Origin: Candidatus Gastranaerophilales bacterium | GTDB taxonomy: Bacteria; Cyanobacteriota; Vampirovibrionia; Gastranaerophilales; Gastranaerophilaceae | Length of the DNA: 64,000 nt | Assembly (NCBI GenBank): GCA_017415185.1 | Contig: JAFQHZ010000039.1 | Coordinates: forward strand, 30,333-94,332 | Direction: 5' to 3' | Part shown: positions 1-8,949 of the stretch, one piece after another | How the letters are laid out: every line of letters begins with the position of its first letter | How positions within the stretch are numbered: position 1 is the stretch's first letter | Position numbers and translations under genes: made by a program | Notes under the pieces: generated by a model | The model's input: the letters and a program-made list of their open reading frames with translations, nothing else | Databases searched by the model: none | What the model was told of the DNA's origin: nothing

Positions 1-2115
1 TATTCAAACAAGCAAACCCAAGATTTTATTGATTCAATAAACGATATAAAAATCGGAGAATATGTTGTTCATTCTATCCATGGAATTGGGATTTATAATG
101 GAATTACAAAGCAAACAATTGACGAAAATCAAAAAGACTATCTCGAAATTCAATTTCAAGGAACAGACAAGCTTTTCATGCCAGCAGAACAAATTAATTT
201 GCTTTGCAGATATCGAGGGACAGGCGCAAACAAGCCAAAACTTTCAAAAATGGGCGGAAGCGCTTGGGAAACAACAAAATCAAAAGCCAAAAAAGAAGTT
301 GAATCAATTGCTTATGATTTATTGGATTTATATGCAAAAAGAAAAATGGCTTCTGGCATAGAATTTGAAGCGGATTCAAATTGGCAATATGAAATGGAAG
401 AAAATTTTGAATATACAGAAACTCCAGATCAAATGAAAGCCATTATTGAAACAAAAAAAGATATGGAAGATATCAAGCCAATGGATAGATTAATTTGTGC
501 TGATGTTGGCTTTGGAAAAACCGAAATTGCGCTTCGAGCAATGTTTAAAGCTGTCATGTCGGGTTATCAAAGTGCGCTAATTGCCCCAACAACAATTTTG
601 ACAATGCAACACTTTGAAACAATCAAAGAAAGATTTGAACCATTTGATGTTAATGTTGCTGTTTTAAATAGATTTTGTTCAAAAAAAGAACAAAAACAAG
701 TTATTCAAGAAATTAATGAAGGCAAAGTTGATGTTGTTATTGCAACGCATCGTTTGCTTTCAGATGACATTAAATTTAAAAAACTAGGGCTTTTGGTAAT
801 TGACGAAGAGCATAAATTTGGCGTTCGACATAAAGAAAAACTAAAAAAATTCAAAGAAAACATTGATGTTTTATCTCTAAGCGCAACCCCCATCCCAAGA
901 ACGCTAAATATGGCATTATCAGGCTTAAAAGATTTATCTGTTATTAATACTCCGCCAAAAAACAGACTTCCAATCAAAACCTATGTTGGCGAATTTAGTG
1001 AAACTTATGTTAAAAACGCAATAAATCAAGAGCTTCAAAGAGATGGTCAAGTCTATTATTTATATAACAGAGTTGAAACCATAAACAAATTTAAAGAAAA
1101 ACTTCGACAAATCATTCCAAACGCTAGAATTGCTATTGCCCATGGGCAAATGGCAGAGCGCGAATTAGAAACAGTAATTTGTGATTTTTCTTCAAAAAAA
1201 TATGACGTCTTATTGTCAACAACAATCATTGAATCAGGTCTTGATATTCCAAATGCCAATACGATGATTATTCACAACGCAGATAACTTTGGGCTTGCTC
1301 AACTTTATCAATTAAGAGGAAGAGTTGGAAGATGCGACAGGCAAGCTTATTGTTTCTGCTTTTACAAAAGAAACAAAGAATTAAACGAACAAGCAAGAAA
1401 AAGATTAGAATCAATTAAGGATTTTTCAAGCCTTGGAAGCGGCTATCAAATTGCACTTCGAGATATTGAAATTCGAGGCGTTGGAAACATCTTGGGAACT
1501 CATCAACACGGTCAAATGGTTAATGTTGGATTTGATACATATTGCAATCTATTAAAAGAATGCATTGATGATATTAAACAAAAACAAAATAAAAACCCTT
1601 ATGAGCAAAATATGGTTTCAAAAAAAGAACCAGCAATTGTTGATATTAATGCTGACGCATATATTCCAGACGAATGGGCGCAAACTTATGAGCAAAAAAT
1701 TCTTGAATATAAAAGACTTTCTGATGTTTCAACAATTTCAGAATTAGAAAATATGGAAATAAGCTTGAAAGATAGATTTTCCAAGATTCCAGTTTGTGTT
1801 GAAAATTTAATCAAATTAATTAAACTTAGAATTCTAGCAACAAACGCCAACATCAGCGCAATTCGCCAAGCAGGAAACCAAATTAGAATCAATACTCCAT
1901 TTACAGCACAAGAATGGATTATATTAAAATCGAAAATCGAACCAAAATATACAAAATATTTCACTTATTCAACCCCACCAAAAAACTTGAACAAAGTTAA
2001 AGGAATTTTACTTATGAACAAAAATGAAGACGATTTTGATGAAATATTTAACAAATTGTCTGATTTGTTTTATCATATTTCTGAAGTAATTTTAAATTTT
2101 AAAGTTAATCAATAA
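1..2115 (+). CDS. mfd: Transcription-repair coupling factor Mfd, 3' part (5' end outside window)
   Basis: The frame is open from base 1, so the gene enters from the left. Mfd is the ATP-driven translocase that removes stalled RNA polymerase and recruits UvrA. The fragment starts at the RNA-polymerase-interacting CarD/RID-like module (GEYVVHSIHGIGIYNG), then has an SF2 helicase core: Walker A DVGFGKT near fragment residue 168, DEEH near 268 (the Mfd/RecG family usually has DEEQ), SATPIPRTLNMALSG, and the RecG/Mfd TRG region with QLRGRVGR. The last 200 residues fit the Mfd C-terminal autoinhibitory domain. The UvrB-like N-terminal half is missing only because of the window edge. The stop is followed 9 bp later by the parvulin gene, with an AAGGAG ribosome site between, so the two are probably cotranscribed. 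Confidence 0.95.
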   Translation, partial: YSNKQTQDFIDSINDIKIGEYVVHSIHGIGIYNGITKQTIDENQKDYLEIQFQGTDKLFMPAEQINLLCRYRGTGANKPKLSKMGGSAWETTKSKAKKEVESIAYDLLDLYAKRKMASGIEFEADSNWQYEMEENFEYTETPDQMKAIIETKKDMEDIKPMDRLICADVGFGKTEIALRAMFKAVMSGYQSALIAPTTILTMQHFETIKERFEPFDVNVAVLNRFCSKKEQKQVIQEINEGKVDVVIATHRLLSDDIKFKKLGLLVIDEEHKFGVRHKEKLKKFKENIDVLSLSATPIPRTLNMALSGLKDLSVINTPPKNRLPIKTYVGEFSETYVKNAINQELQRDGQVYYLYNRVETINKFKEKLRQIIPNARIAIAHGQMAERELETVICDFSSKKYDVLLSTTIIESGLDIPNANTMIIHNADNFGLAQLYQLRGRVGRCDRQAYCFCFYKRNKELNEQARKRLESIKDFSSLGSGYQIALRDIEIRGVGNILGTHQHGQMVNVGFDTYCNLLKECIDDIKQKQNKNPYEQNMVSKKEPAIVDINADAYIPDEWAQTYEQKILEYKRLSDVSTISELENMEISLKDRFSKIPVCVENLIKLIKLRILATNANISAIRQAGNQIRINTPFTAQEWIILKSKIEPKYTKYFTYSTPPKNLNKVKGILLMNKNEDDFDEIFNKLSDLFYHISEVILNFKVNQ

Positions 2116-2124
2116 GGAGAATTT

Positions 2125-3234
2125 ATGAAGTTTACAAAACTAGCACTAACACTTTTATTTAGTAGTGTTTTATTTTGTGGTTGCGCAAAAGACAACAGCA
2201 TGGCAATAAAAATTAATGACAAAGTTATTACAAAAGCAGAATTTTATGATGACTTTAATAAAATTAAAAATCTTCAAGTTAAACACTTACCAGAAAATCT
2301 AAAAAAAGACGACAGCTATATTGTTCTATCTCTTAAAAATAAACAAGTAAAAGACACAATTGCAAGAGAATTATTAATTCAAGAATTTGAAAAAAGAAAA
2401 ATTACCGCAAGCGAAGAAGAAATTAAAGCAAGAAAAGACGAATTAATTAAACAAGTAGGCTCTCTTGAATCTTTCAACAAAGCTTTAAAAGACAACAACA
2501 TTTCAGAAGAAAGATTAAATTCCGATATGGCAAACGAAGTTAAAACAACAAAATTAATTAATTCAATTGCCAAAGGAAAAATCACAGATTCAGACGCTGA
2601 AAAATACTATAAAGAAAACAAAGCAAGCTTCACAACCCCAGAAAAAGTGCAAGCTTCACACATTTTGTTTGACACAAATCTTGATTCAATTAAATCTGCA
2701 ATTGTAAAAGCAGACAAAAAAGGTGAATTGTCTCAAGAAGAAATCGAAAAGAAAGCAAAAGAAGAAGTTGCAAAAGTTGAAGCTTTAGCAAAAGAAGTGA
2801 GACAAAAAGCAGTTAATAACCCAAAAAACTTTGCGCAATTAGCAAAAGAATATTCTAAAGATTTGGGTTCGGCTCAACAAGGCGGAGATTTAGGCTACAT
2901 TGCAAAAGAAGAAGTTGTTCCTGAATTTGGAAACGCAGCTTTTTCACAAAAAGTTGGAACAATTAGCCAATTGGTAAAATCTCAATATGGCACACATATT
3001 ATTTATGTTAAAGACAAAAAAGCAAAACAAGTTCAAACTTATGCCTCAATGAAAGCTGATATTAAAGAATTTTTAAAACAAAAACAAGAACAAGACGCAC
3101 TTAATAAACTTATTAGCGGCTTAAAAAATCAAGCAAAAATTGAATTTGGAGATAGTTCTCTTAATCCGGTTAATATAGAAAAACAAATCCAAGAATCATT
3201 ATTAAGCGGATTAAGCAAAGCAAAGAAAAAATAA
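2125..3234 (+). CDS. Parvulin-type peptidyl-prolyl isomerase lipoprotein (PrsA/SurA-like)
   Basis: Predicted periplasmic folding chaperone of 369 aa. The N-terminus is a signal peptide ending in a lipobox-like LFCGC, so Cys20 is the likely lipidated residue. Residues 25-165 are a SurA/PrsA-type helical chaperone domain. Residues about 173-300 are a rotamase (parvulin) domain, with the family features QASHILF, FAQLAKEYSKD, GGDLGYI and a closing THIIYVKDK. The tail is charged. PrsA and SurA assist folding of secreted and outer-membrane proteins; which one this matches is not decidable here. The start is supported by AAGGAG 5 bases upstream. A strong intrinsic terminator follows directly. Confidence 0.9.
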   Translation: MKFTKLALTLLFSSVLFCGCAKDNSMAIKINDKVITKAEFYDDFNKIKNLQVKHLPENLKKDDSYIVLSLKNKQVKDTIARELLIQEFEKRKITASEEEIKARKDELIKQVGSLESFNKALKDNNISEERLNSDMANEVKTTKLINSIAKGKITDSDAEKYYKENKASFTTPEKVQASHILFDTNLDSIKSAIVKADKKGELSQEEIEKKAKEEVAKVEALAKEVRQKAVNNPKNFAQLAKEYSKDLGSAQQGGDLGYIAKEEVVPEFGNAAFSQKVGTISQLVKSQYGTHIIYVKDKKAKQVQTYASMKADIKEFLKQKQEQDALNKLISGLKNQAKIEFGDSSLNPVNIEKQIQESLLSGLSKAKKK

Positions 3235-3235
3235 C

Positions 3236-3262
3236 AAAAACCGCCAATATGGCGGTTTTTTA
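3236..3262 (+). terminator. Rho-independent terminator after the parvulin gene
   Basis: The stem CCGCCA / TGGCGG with loop ATA is extended by an A-run on the left and followed by six T on the right. It starts one base after the stop codon. The A/T-run symmetry means it could act on both strands. Confidence 0.9.
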
Positions 3263-3273
3263 AGCGAGGAAAA

Positions 3274-3744
3274 ATGGGACAAATAATTTCAAAAAACGAA
3301 GCAAAAGAAACACTTGAAAAATTAAAAAAACAAGGCAAAACCATTGTTTTCACCAATGGTTGCTTTGATATATTGCACGTTGGACACGTTAGATATTTAA
3401 AAGAATCAGCACGCCACGGAGATATTTTAGTAATTGGCTTAAATTCAGATTCTTCTGTTAAAAGATTAAAAGGCGAATCTCGCCCAATAAACAACGAAAA
3501 CGACAGAGCCGAATTACTATCAGAGCTTAATTTTGTTGATTATGTTATAATTTTTGAACAAGATTCACCTGCTGAATTATTAGAAGAAATCAAGCCAAAT
3601 ATTTATACAAAAGGGGCAGATTATACCCTTGAAACTTTAACTGAGGCTAATGTTGTTTTAAAAAATGGCGGTAAAGTAGAGTTCATCAACCTTATCGAAG
3701 GCAAATCAACAACGAATGTTATCAAAAAAATAGAACAAAAGTAA
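3274..3744 (+). CDS. rfaE2: D-glycero-beta-D-manno-heptose 1-phosphate adenylyltransferase
   Basis: Activates heptose 1-phosphate with ATP to ADP-heptose for LPS core synthesis. It is a stand-alone nucleotidyltransferase of 156 aa, equal to the C-terminal domain of HldE. The motif TNGCFDILHVGHVRYL (residues 27-42) contains the HxGH ATP site. The family features GLNSDSSVKRLKG, RPINNENDRAELL and a final GKSTTNVI are all present. The GCGAGGAAAA ribosome site overlaps the end of the terminator region, so the gene may rely on read-through or an unseen promoter. It sits just upstream of the lipid A operon, consistent with an LPS-bearing outer membrane. Confidence 0.93.
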   Translation: MGQIISKNEAKETLEKLKKQGKTIVFTNGCFDILHVGHVRYLKESARHGDILVIGLNSDSSVKRLKGESRPINNENDRAELLSELNFVDYVIIFEQDSPAELLEEIKPNIYTKGADYTLETLTEANVVLKNGGKVEFINLIEGKSTTNVIKKIEQK

Positions 3745-3779
3745 AAATTTTATTAAAAAATTAGCATTTTTTTTGCAAT

Positions 3780-3790
3780 TGTTATAGAAT
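3780..3790 (+). promoter_or_regulatory. Extended -10 promoter for the lpx operon
   Basis: TGTTATAGA fits the extended -10 consensus (TGn + TATAAT-like) and lies below a T-rich tract in the 83-bp gap between rfaE2 and lpxD. It would give a leader of about 33 nt with the site AGGGAG before lpxD. No convincing -35 box is visible. Confidence 0.5.
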
Positions 3791-3827
3791 AAACATACAT
3801 AGACTAGTTATTTTAAGGGAGTGTCGT

Positions 3828-4937
3828 ATGGGTGAGAAAAAATTTAGCCTTGAAGAGTTAGCACAAATTGTGGGCGGTATTTTAACAAAAGCAAGCGATG
3901 TAACAATTGATAAAGTTGCACCTCCAAAAATTGCCGACGAAAACACATTAGCTCTTGCAATGAATGAAGACGAAATTCAAAACATGGCAACTTCAAAAGC
4001 AAAAGCGGTTTTGGTGCCTCTTGGGGTTAATTTAGATGGAATTTCAACAATCGAAGTTGAACGCCCAAGATTAGCTTTCATGAAGCTTTTAAATGTATTT
4101 TATATTGCTCCTGATACTCCAAGAAATATTCATCCAACAGCAGTAATTGACCCAAGTGCAAAACTAGGGCAAAATGTTTCAATTGGAGCAAACGTTTTTG
4201 TAGGGCGTGATGCAGTAATTGGCGATAACACCGCTCTTATGCCTAATGTTTATATCGGAAAAGGCGCAACAATTGGCTCAGATTGTTTATTTCATCCAGG
4301 AGTTAATATTGGCGACTTTATCAAAATTGGTTCTCGTTGCATAATTCACCATGGCGCAAGCATTGGTGCTGATGGTTTTTCTTTTGTAACTGAAAATCCA
4401 AATAATATTGAACAAGCACGCTCAGAAGGAGCTATCAAAGAAGTTAATACCGATGTAAAAGTGTTTAAAATTCCTTCTTTGGGCTCTGTTGAAATTGGTG
4501 ACGATGTTGAAATCGGCGCAAACACTTGTATCGACAGAGGAACAGTTGAAAACACAATTATTGGCGCTCAAACAAAAATTGACGACCTTGTTATGATTGG
4601 ACACAACTGCCGAATTGGCAAAGCCTGCACAATTGTATCTCAAGTTGGCATTGCAGGCTCTTGCGTAATTGGAGATAGAGTTGTAATTGCTGGTCAAGCT
4701 GGTTTGAAAGACCATATTGAAATTGGTGATGATTCAATCATTCTAGCTCAAGCAGGTGTTTCTAAATCATTCCCTAAAAAATCAGTTGTAATGGGTGCTC
4801 CTGCTGTTTTAAGAAAAGATTTCATTAAGAGATTAAAATACTTAGACGAAGCAGAAATAATGGTTCAAAAATACAAAAAATATCAACACTTATTAGAAGA
4901 TTATGAGAAATTTTTAAATGAAGACGGTAAAATCTAG
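3828..4937 (+). CDS. lpxD: UDP-3-O-acylglucosamine N-acyltransferase LpxD
   Basis: Third step of lipid A synthesis: transfers a hydroxyacyl chain from acyl-ACP to the amine of UDP-3-O-acyl-glucosamine. The protein has 369 aa with the usual three parts: an N-terminal uridine-binding domain (1-100), a left-handed beta helix of hexapeptide repeats (I/V-G-x-x-x-x, about 105-320) and a C-terminal helical extension. The general-base His of the family corresponds to His259 in MIGHNCRIG. The family signature HHGASIGADGFSF is also present. It is the first gene of the operon and overlaps lpxC by 20 bp. Confidence 0.95.
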   Translation: MGEKKFSLEELAQIVGGILTKASDVTIDKVAPPKIADENTLALAMNEDEIQNMATSKAKAVLVPLGVNLDGISTIEVERPRLAFMKLLNVFYIAPDTPRNIHPTAVIDPSAKLGQNVSIGANVFVGRDAVIGDNTALMPNVYIGKGATIGSDCLFHPGVNIGDFIKIGSRCIIHHGASIGADGFSFVTENPNNIEQARSEGAIKEVNTDVKVFKIPSLGSVEIGDDVEIGANTCIDRGTVENTIIGAQTKIDDLVMIGHNCRIGKACTIVSQVGIAGSCVIGDRVVIAGQAGLKDHIEIGDDSIILAQAGVSKSFPKKSVVMGAPAVLRKDFIKRLKYLDEAEIMVQKYKKYQHLLEDYEKFLNEDGKI

Positions 4938-5736
4938 TTTTAAATTATCAGGAGCTGGGCTAATGTTTGCAGCTCCTGTTGAATTAACAATAAAACCATC
5001 AGACAAAAAAGGAATCCGCTTTTTTATTGGTGATGGTGTTGTTGAAGCAACAGCGCAAAACGTTGTTTCAACCGAACATTGCGTAATTTTAGCAGACATC
5101 ATGGCAGGCGCAAAACACAAAATTGCCCTAGTTGAACACTTTATGGCAGCTTGTGCAATATGCGAAATTGACGCTCTTGATGTTTATTTTGAATCTCAAG
5201 GGTTTGAAATGCCGATTTTTGATGGAAGCGCTAAAGTTTGGGTTGAAGAATTTAACAAAATTGGTTTTGTTGGTGAATCTGAACTAACAAAAAAATTAAA
5301 TAAAGTTGTGAGTTTTTCTCGCAACCATTCTTCAATAACATTAATTCCTGATGAAAACCCAACAACAATTTTATACGCAGTGAATTTTAACCACCCTGAT
5401 TTAAACAATAGATGGGTTAAATTAAACGACAATTTAAGCGAAATTACAGAAGCAAGAACTTTTGGCTATCTTAAAGACCTTGAAAAATTTCAAGCTGCTG
5501 GATATTCAAAAGGGGTTACAATCGAAAACACTGTTGGCTTAACTGATGATGGCTATACAACAGAATTAAGAAGCCAATATGAACCTGCTAAACACAAAAT
5601 TTTAGACATTATCGGAGATTTATATTTAACAGGATATAACCCGCTTAAGCTAAATGCTAAAATAATCGCAATCGAAGCAGGGCATGCATATCATTGCGAG
5701 CTTGCTAAAAATTTAAAACAAATATTAGACAAATAA
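4918..5736 (+). CDS. lpxC: UDP-3-O-acyl-N-acetylglucosamine deacetylase LpxC
   Basis: Zinc-dependent deacetylase, the committed step of lipid A synthesis. The protein has 272 aa, slightly shorter than E. coli LpxC (305). Predicted zinc ligands are His74 (VEHFMAA), His226 and Asp230 (HKILDIIGD); the catalytic His is His256 (GHAYH). The start MKTVKSSFKLSGAGL aligns with the usual LpxC N-terminus, which supports the start inside lpxD although the ribosome site is weak. The 20-bp overlap suggests translational coupling. fabZ follows after 26 bp, the order common in cyanobacteria and many other Gram-negatives. Confidence 0.95.
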   Translation: MKTVKSSFKLSGAGLMFAAPVELTIKPSDKKGIRFFIGDGVVEATAQNVVSTEHCVILADIMAGAKHKIALVEHFMAACAICEIDALDVYFESQGFEMPIFDGSAKVWVEEFNKIGFVGESELTKKLNKVVSFSRNHSSITLIPDENPTTILYAVNFNHPDLNNRWVKLNDNLSEITEARTFGYLKDLEKFQAAGYSKGVTIENTVGLTDDGYTTELRSQYEPAKHKILDIIGDLYLTGYNPLKLNAKIIAIEAGHAYHCELAKNLKQILDK

Positions 5737-5762
5737 AAATTCATACAAGGAAGGGGAGAAAA

Positions 5763-6209
5763 ATGGATACAGTTATCACACCAGTATCACTAAATTACGC
5801 TCAAATTCTAGAAATGCTGCCACACAGATACCCATTTTTATTAGTAGATAGAATAACAGAATGCGTTCCTGGTCAATATTCAAAAGGATATAAAAATGTT
5901 TCGTTTAATGAGCCTTTCTTCCAAGGGCATTTTCCAAACAACCCAATTATGCCAGGAGTATTGCAAATTGAAGCATTAGCACAAACATCTGCTCCAATTT
6001 TAATGCTAATGGAACAATACAAAGGTAAATTAACTCTTTTTGCAGGAGTTGATGGCGCTAAATTTAAAAATATTGTTCGTCCTGGCGACAAGCTTGAAAT
6101 GGAAACAGAAATTATTAAAATGAAAGGTCCAATTGCAAAATGCTTTGGTCGTTCATTTGTAGATGGTAAATTATGCTTAGAAGCAACTTTAACTGTTGCA
6201 CTTAAATAG
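5763..6209 (+). CDS. fabZ: 3-hydroxyacyl-ACP dehydratase FabZ
   Basis: Hot-dog-fold dehydratase of fatty acid synthesis; it competes with the Lpx enzymes for hydroxyacyl-ACP, which explains its place in the operon. The protein has 148 aa. PHRYPFLLVDR begins at residue 20. The catalytic pair is His56 (FFQGHFP) and Glu70 (VLQIEALAQ). The start has a strong AAGGAAGGGGAG ribosome site. It lies 11 bp before lpxA. Confidence 0.96.
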   Translation: MDTVITPVSLNYAQILEMLPHRYPFLLVDRITECVPGQYSKGYKNVSFNEPFFQGHFPNNPIMPGVLQIEALAQTSAPILMLMEQYKGKLTLFAGVDGAKFKNIVRPGDKLEMETEIIKMKGPIAKCFGRSFVDGKLCLEATLTVALK

Positions 6210-6220
6210 GAATTAAGAAA

Positions 6221-7030
6221 ATGGAAAACAAAATTCATAATCTAGCAGTTATTGATGAAACTGCCAAAATTGGTCAAAACGTTACAATTGGAGCATTCAG
6301 CGTTATTGGAAAAGACGTTGTTATCGAGGATAATTGTGTTATTGGAGAAAATGCAAATATTCAATTTGCACACATAGGAAAAAATACTCGCATTTCTCCT
6401 TTTGCTTCAATTGGCGGTGAACCGCAAGATTTAGGCTATAAAAACGAAAAAACAGGCGTTATAATAGGCGAAAATTGCTGGATTAGAGAATTTGCCACAA
6501 TAAACAGAGCCTCAGGCGAAGGAAATAATACAATTATCGGCAACAATTGTTTATTAATGGCATATACCCATGTTGCACACAACTGTGTACTTGGAGATAA
6601 TGTCATAATGGCAAACGCAGCAACTTTAGGCGGACATTGCCATGTTGGTTTTGGCGTATTTTTAGGCGGTCAAAGCGTATTCCATCAAAACCTTAGAATT
6701 GGCGATATGGCTATCGTTTCAGGAGCAAGTGCAGCTCGCCTTGATATTATTCCATATTGCAAAGCTGAAGGGATTCCAGCTGTTCCAATGGGAACAAATG
6801 CTATCGGCTTAAAAAGAAAAGACGTTGATAAAGAATCAAGAGACGCTCTTCATAAAGCAATTCGCCTTTTAAAAAGCGAGGAATACAACACAACCCAAGC
6901 TCTTGAATTAATTGAAGAAGAATTCAAAGGCAACAAATATATAGACAATCTTGTTGATTTTGTAAGAAGCTCAAAAAGAGGATGTTCGCTAAAAAATCGC
7001 AAATCTACATTCGGACAAAACGAGGAATAA
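6221..7030 (+). CDS. lpxA: UDP-N-acetylglucosamine acyltransferase LpxA
   Basis: First enzyme of lipid A synthesis: acylates UDP-GlcNAc at O-3 from acyl-ACP. The 269-aa length is typical. A left-handed beta helix of hexapeptide repeats covers about residues 1-185, followed by a helical C-terminal domain. YTHVAHNCVLG holds His117 and His120; the latter matches the catalytic His125 of E. coli LpxA. The substrate-contact segment GEPQDLGYK is conserved. The M29 peptidase gene starts 2 bp after the stop. Confidence 0.95.
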   Translation: MENKIHNLAVIDETAKIGQNVTIGAFSVIGKDVVIEDNCVIGENANIQFAHIGKNTRISPFASIGGEPQDLGYKNEKTGVIIGENCWIREFATINRASGEGNNTIIGNNCLLMAYTHVAHNCVLGDNVIMANAATLGGHCHVGFGVFLGGQSVFHQNLRIGDMAIVSGASAARLDIIPYCKAEGIPAVPMGTNAIGLKRKDVDKESRDALHKAIRLLKSEEYNTTQALELIEEEFKGNKYIDNLVDFVRSSKRGCSLKNRKSTFGQNEE

Positions 7031-7031
7031 A

Positions 7032-8138
7032 ATGTATAATCCGCTAATAAATAAATATGCAAATGTTTTAGTTAATTATTCAACCAAAGTTACCAAAGGC
7101 GATTTGGTTATAATTTACGCTAGAGGCCATGAAGGTCAGCCTTTGGTTAAAGAAATCTATAAATTATGTTTGCAAAATGGTGCAAATCCAATTGTTAGAA
7201 CTTCAATGGATGAACTAGCTGAAACATTTATTAAATACGCAACAGACGAACAGCTTGAATATATTGATGAAATGTCAAAAATTGAAGTTGAAAAAGCTGA
7301 CGTTATGATATTTATTGGCGCTCCAAATAATATTAAAAATATGGCAAATGCCGATTCTTCAAAAGTTGCAAAGCGTTCTAAGGCAACTTTGCCAATTTTA
7401 TCTAAAAGGCTTGAACGCTCAGCCAGTGGCGACATGCGCTGGGTTATTGCAGATTATCCAACCAATGCACTTGCTCAAGAAGCGTCTATGAGTTTAGAAG
7501 AATACTCTGAATTTTTGATTAATTCTTGTTATTTAGATTTAGAAAATCCAGTTCAAAAATGGGTCGAAATAGATAACGAACAAAAAAGATTAGCTGATAT
7601 TTTAAATAAGACATCGAAAATCAGAATAGTTGGCGATAAAACTGATATTACATTTTCTACGGCAGGAAGAACTTGGGTACCATGTTCAGGAAATATGAAC
7701 TTTCCTGATGGCGAAATTTTTACTTCTCCTGTTGAAGACAGTGCAAATGGCTATATTTACTTCGATTTTCCGCAAAATTACCACGGTTCAACATCTAAAG
7801 AAGTTTATATTGAATTTGTAGACGGAAAAGCCATTAAATACCACGCAGAAGTTGGAAACGAATTTTTGTGCAACATGTTAGAAATGGATGAGGGTTCTTG
7901 TTTTGTTGGAGAAGTTGCAATTGGAACAAACGACAGAATCCAAGATGTAACAGGCAATATTCTTTTTGATGAAAAAATTGGCGGCTCAATTCATATAGCT
8001 CTTGGAGCAAGCTATCCTGAAGCAGGCGGAAAAAACCAATCCGGACTTCATTGGGATATGATTAAAAATATGAAAAATGGCGGACAAATATTTGTCGACG
8101 ACAAATTAATCTATGAAAATGGAAAATTTATAATTTAA
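7032..8138 (+). CDS. M29 family aminopeptidase (AmpS/AmpT-like)
   Basis: Predicted cytoplasmic metallo-aminopeptidase of 368 aa. The C-terminal half contains the M29 metal-site segments: an acidic DGEIFTSPVEDSANG, then GEVAIGTNDRI, then HIALGASYPEAGG and LHWDMI, which supply the Glu, Glu, His, Tyr, His and Asp seen in Thermus AmpT. The ribosome site CGAGGAA lies in the end of lpxA. The stop TAA shares its last A with the ATG of the next gene. Its position inside a lipid A/isoprenoid operon has no obvious metabolic reason and probably only reflects compact organisation. Confidence 0.9.
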   Translation: MYNPLINKYANVLVNYSTKVTKGDLVIIYARGHEGQPLVKEIYKLCLQNGANPIVRTSMDELAETFIKYATDEQLEYIDEMSKIEVEKADVMIFIGAPNNIKNMANADSSKVAKRSKATLPILSKRLERSASGDMRWVIADYPTNALAQEASMSLEEYSEFLINSCYLDLENPVQKWVEIDNEQKRLADILNKTSKIRIVGDKTDITFSTAGRTWVPCSGNMNFPDGEIFTSPVEDSANGYIYFDFPQNYHGSTSKEVYIEFVDGKAIKYHAEVGNEFLCNMLEMDEGSCFVGEVAIGTNDRIQDVTGNILFDEKIGGSIHIALGASYPEAGGKNQSGLHWDMIKNMKNGGQIFVDDKLIYENGKFII

Positions 8139-8947
8139 TGAATAGAATAATTTTCCCTATAAAAAAAGAGCTAGAAATTTTCGAAAAAGACTTAAAAGAA
8201 ATTATCTTATTACAAGATAATTTCTTAATGTCTGATTTAGAAAAATTTATTTTCAACAACCCAAAAAGACTCCGTCCAATTTTAATATTTTTATCAGCTA
8301 AAATATTAAAAATCGACAATGCTTTAACAAACAAAATTGCCATAATCACAGAATTGATTCATAGCGCCTCTTTAATACACGACGATATTATTGATGAAGA
8401 AGCGCTTAGGCGCAATCATCCAACTTTTTTCAAAAAATACGGTTCAAAACTTGCTGTCCTAGAAGGAGATTTGCTTTTAGCGCTCGCTCTTGAAGAATTA
8501 GGCAAAACAAGTTTAGATATTACAAAAATTTTTGCTTCAAAAATCAAAAAAACAATTCAGGGCGAAATAAACCAAAATGAAAATTTAAACAAAATTACAA
8601 ATATTGAAACATATTTCAAAAAAACAAATGCAAAAACCGCAAATCTTTTCATAGCGGGCATTGAGGCATTATTTACCTTAGGCAAAAAAAACGAAAATTT
8701 ATTATCATTCATTGAAAATTTCGCTTTAGGATTTCAAATTAAAAACGATATTGATGATTTTAAATCCAACAAATCAGACATCAAAAATGGCAACTATACT
8801 TTGCCTATGATATACTCATCCATAGAAAAATCAATTGAAAAAGTTGAAGAAATAAAAAACATTGCACTTGAAGAATTAAATAAAATTGAAAACTCAATTT
8901 ATAAAGATTCGCTAATCGAGCTTGCAAACTATACATTAAGGAGTTAA
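8138..8947 (+). CDS. Polyprenyl (isoprenyl) diphosphate synthase family protein
   Basis: Trans-isoprenyl diphosphate synthase fold, 269 aa, short for the family. The first aspartate-rich motif is intact (HDDIIDEEALRRNHPT). The second reads KNDIDDF where DDxxD is usual, so its first Asp is Asn, which could weaken metal binding. The KNGNYTLP segment after it is normal. The product may be a quinone side chain or farnesyl/geranylgeranyl diphosphate; chain length cannot be read from the sequence. It overlaps the upstream gene by one base. Confidence 0.85.
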   Translation: MNRIIFPIKKELEIFEKDLKEIILLQDNFLMSDLEKFIFNNPKRLRPILIFLSAKILKIDNALTNKIAIITELIHSASLIHDDIIDEEALRRNHPTFFKKYGSKLAVLEGDLLLALALEELGKTSLDITKIFASKIKKTIQGEINQNENLNKITNIETYFKKTNAKTANLFIAGIEALFTLGKKNENLLSFIENFALGFQIKNDIDDFKSNKSDIKNGNYTLPMIYSSIEKSIEKVEEIKNIALEELNKIENSIYKDSLIELANYTLRS

Positions 8948-8949
8948 TT

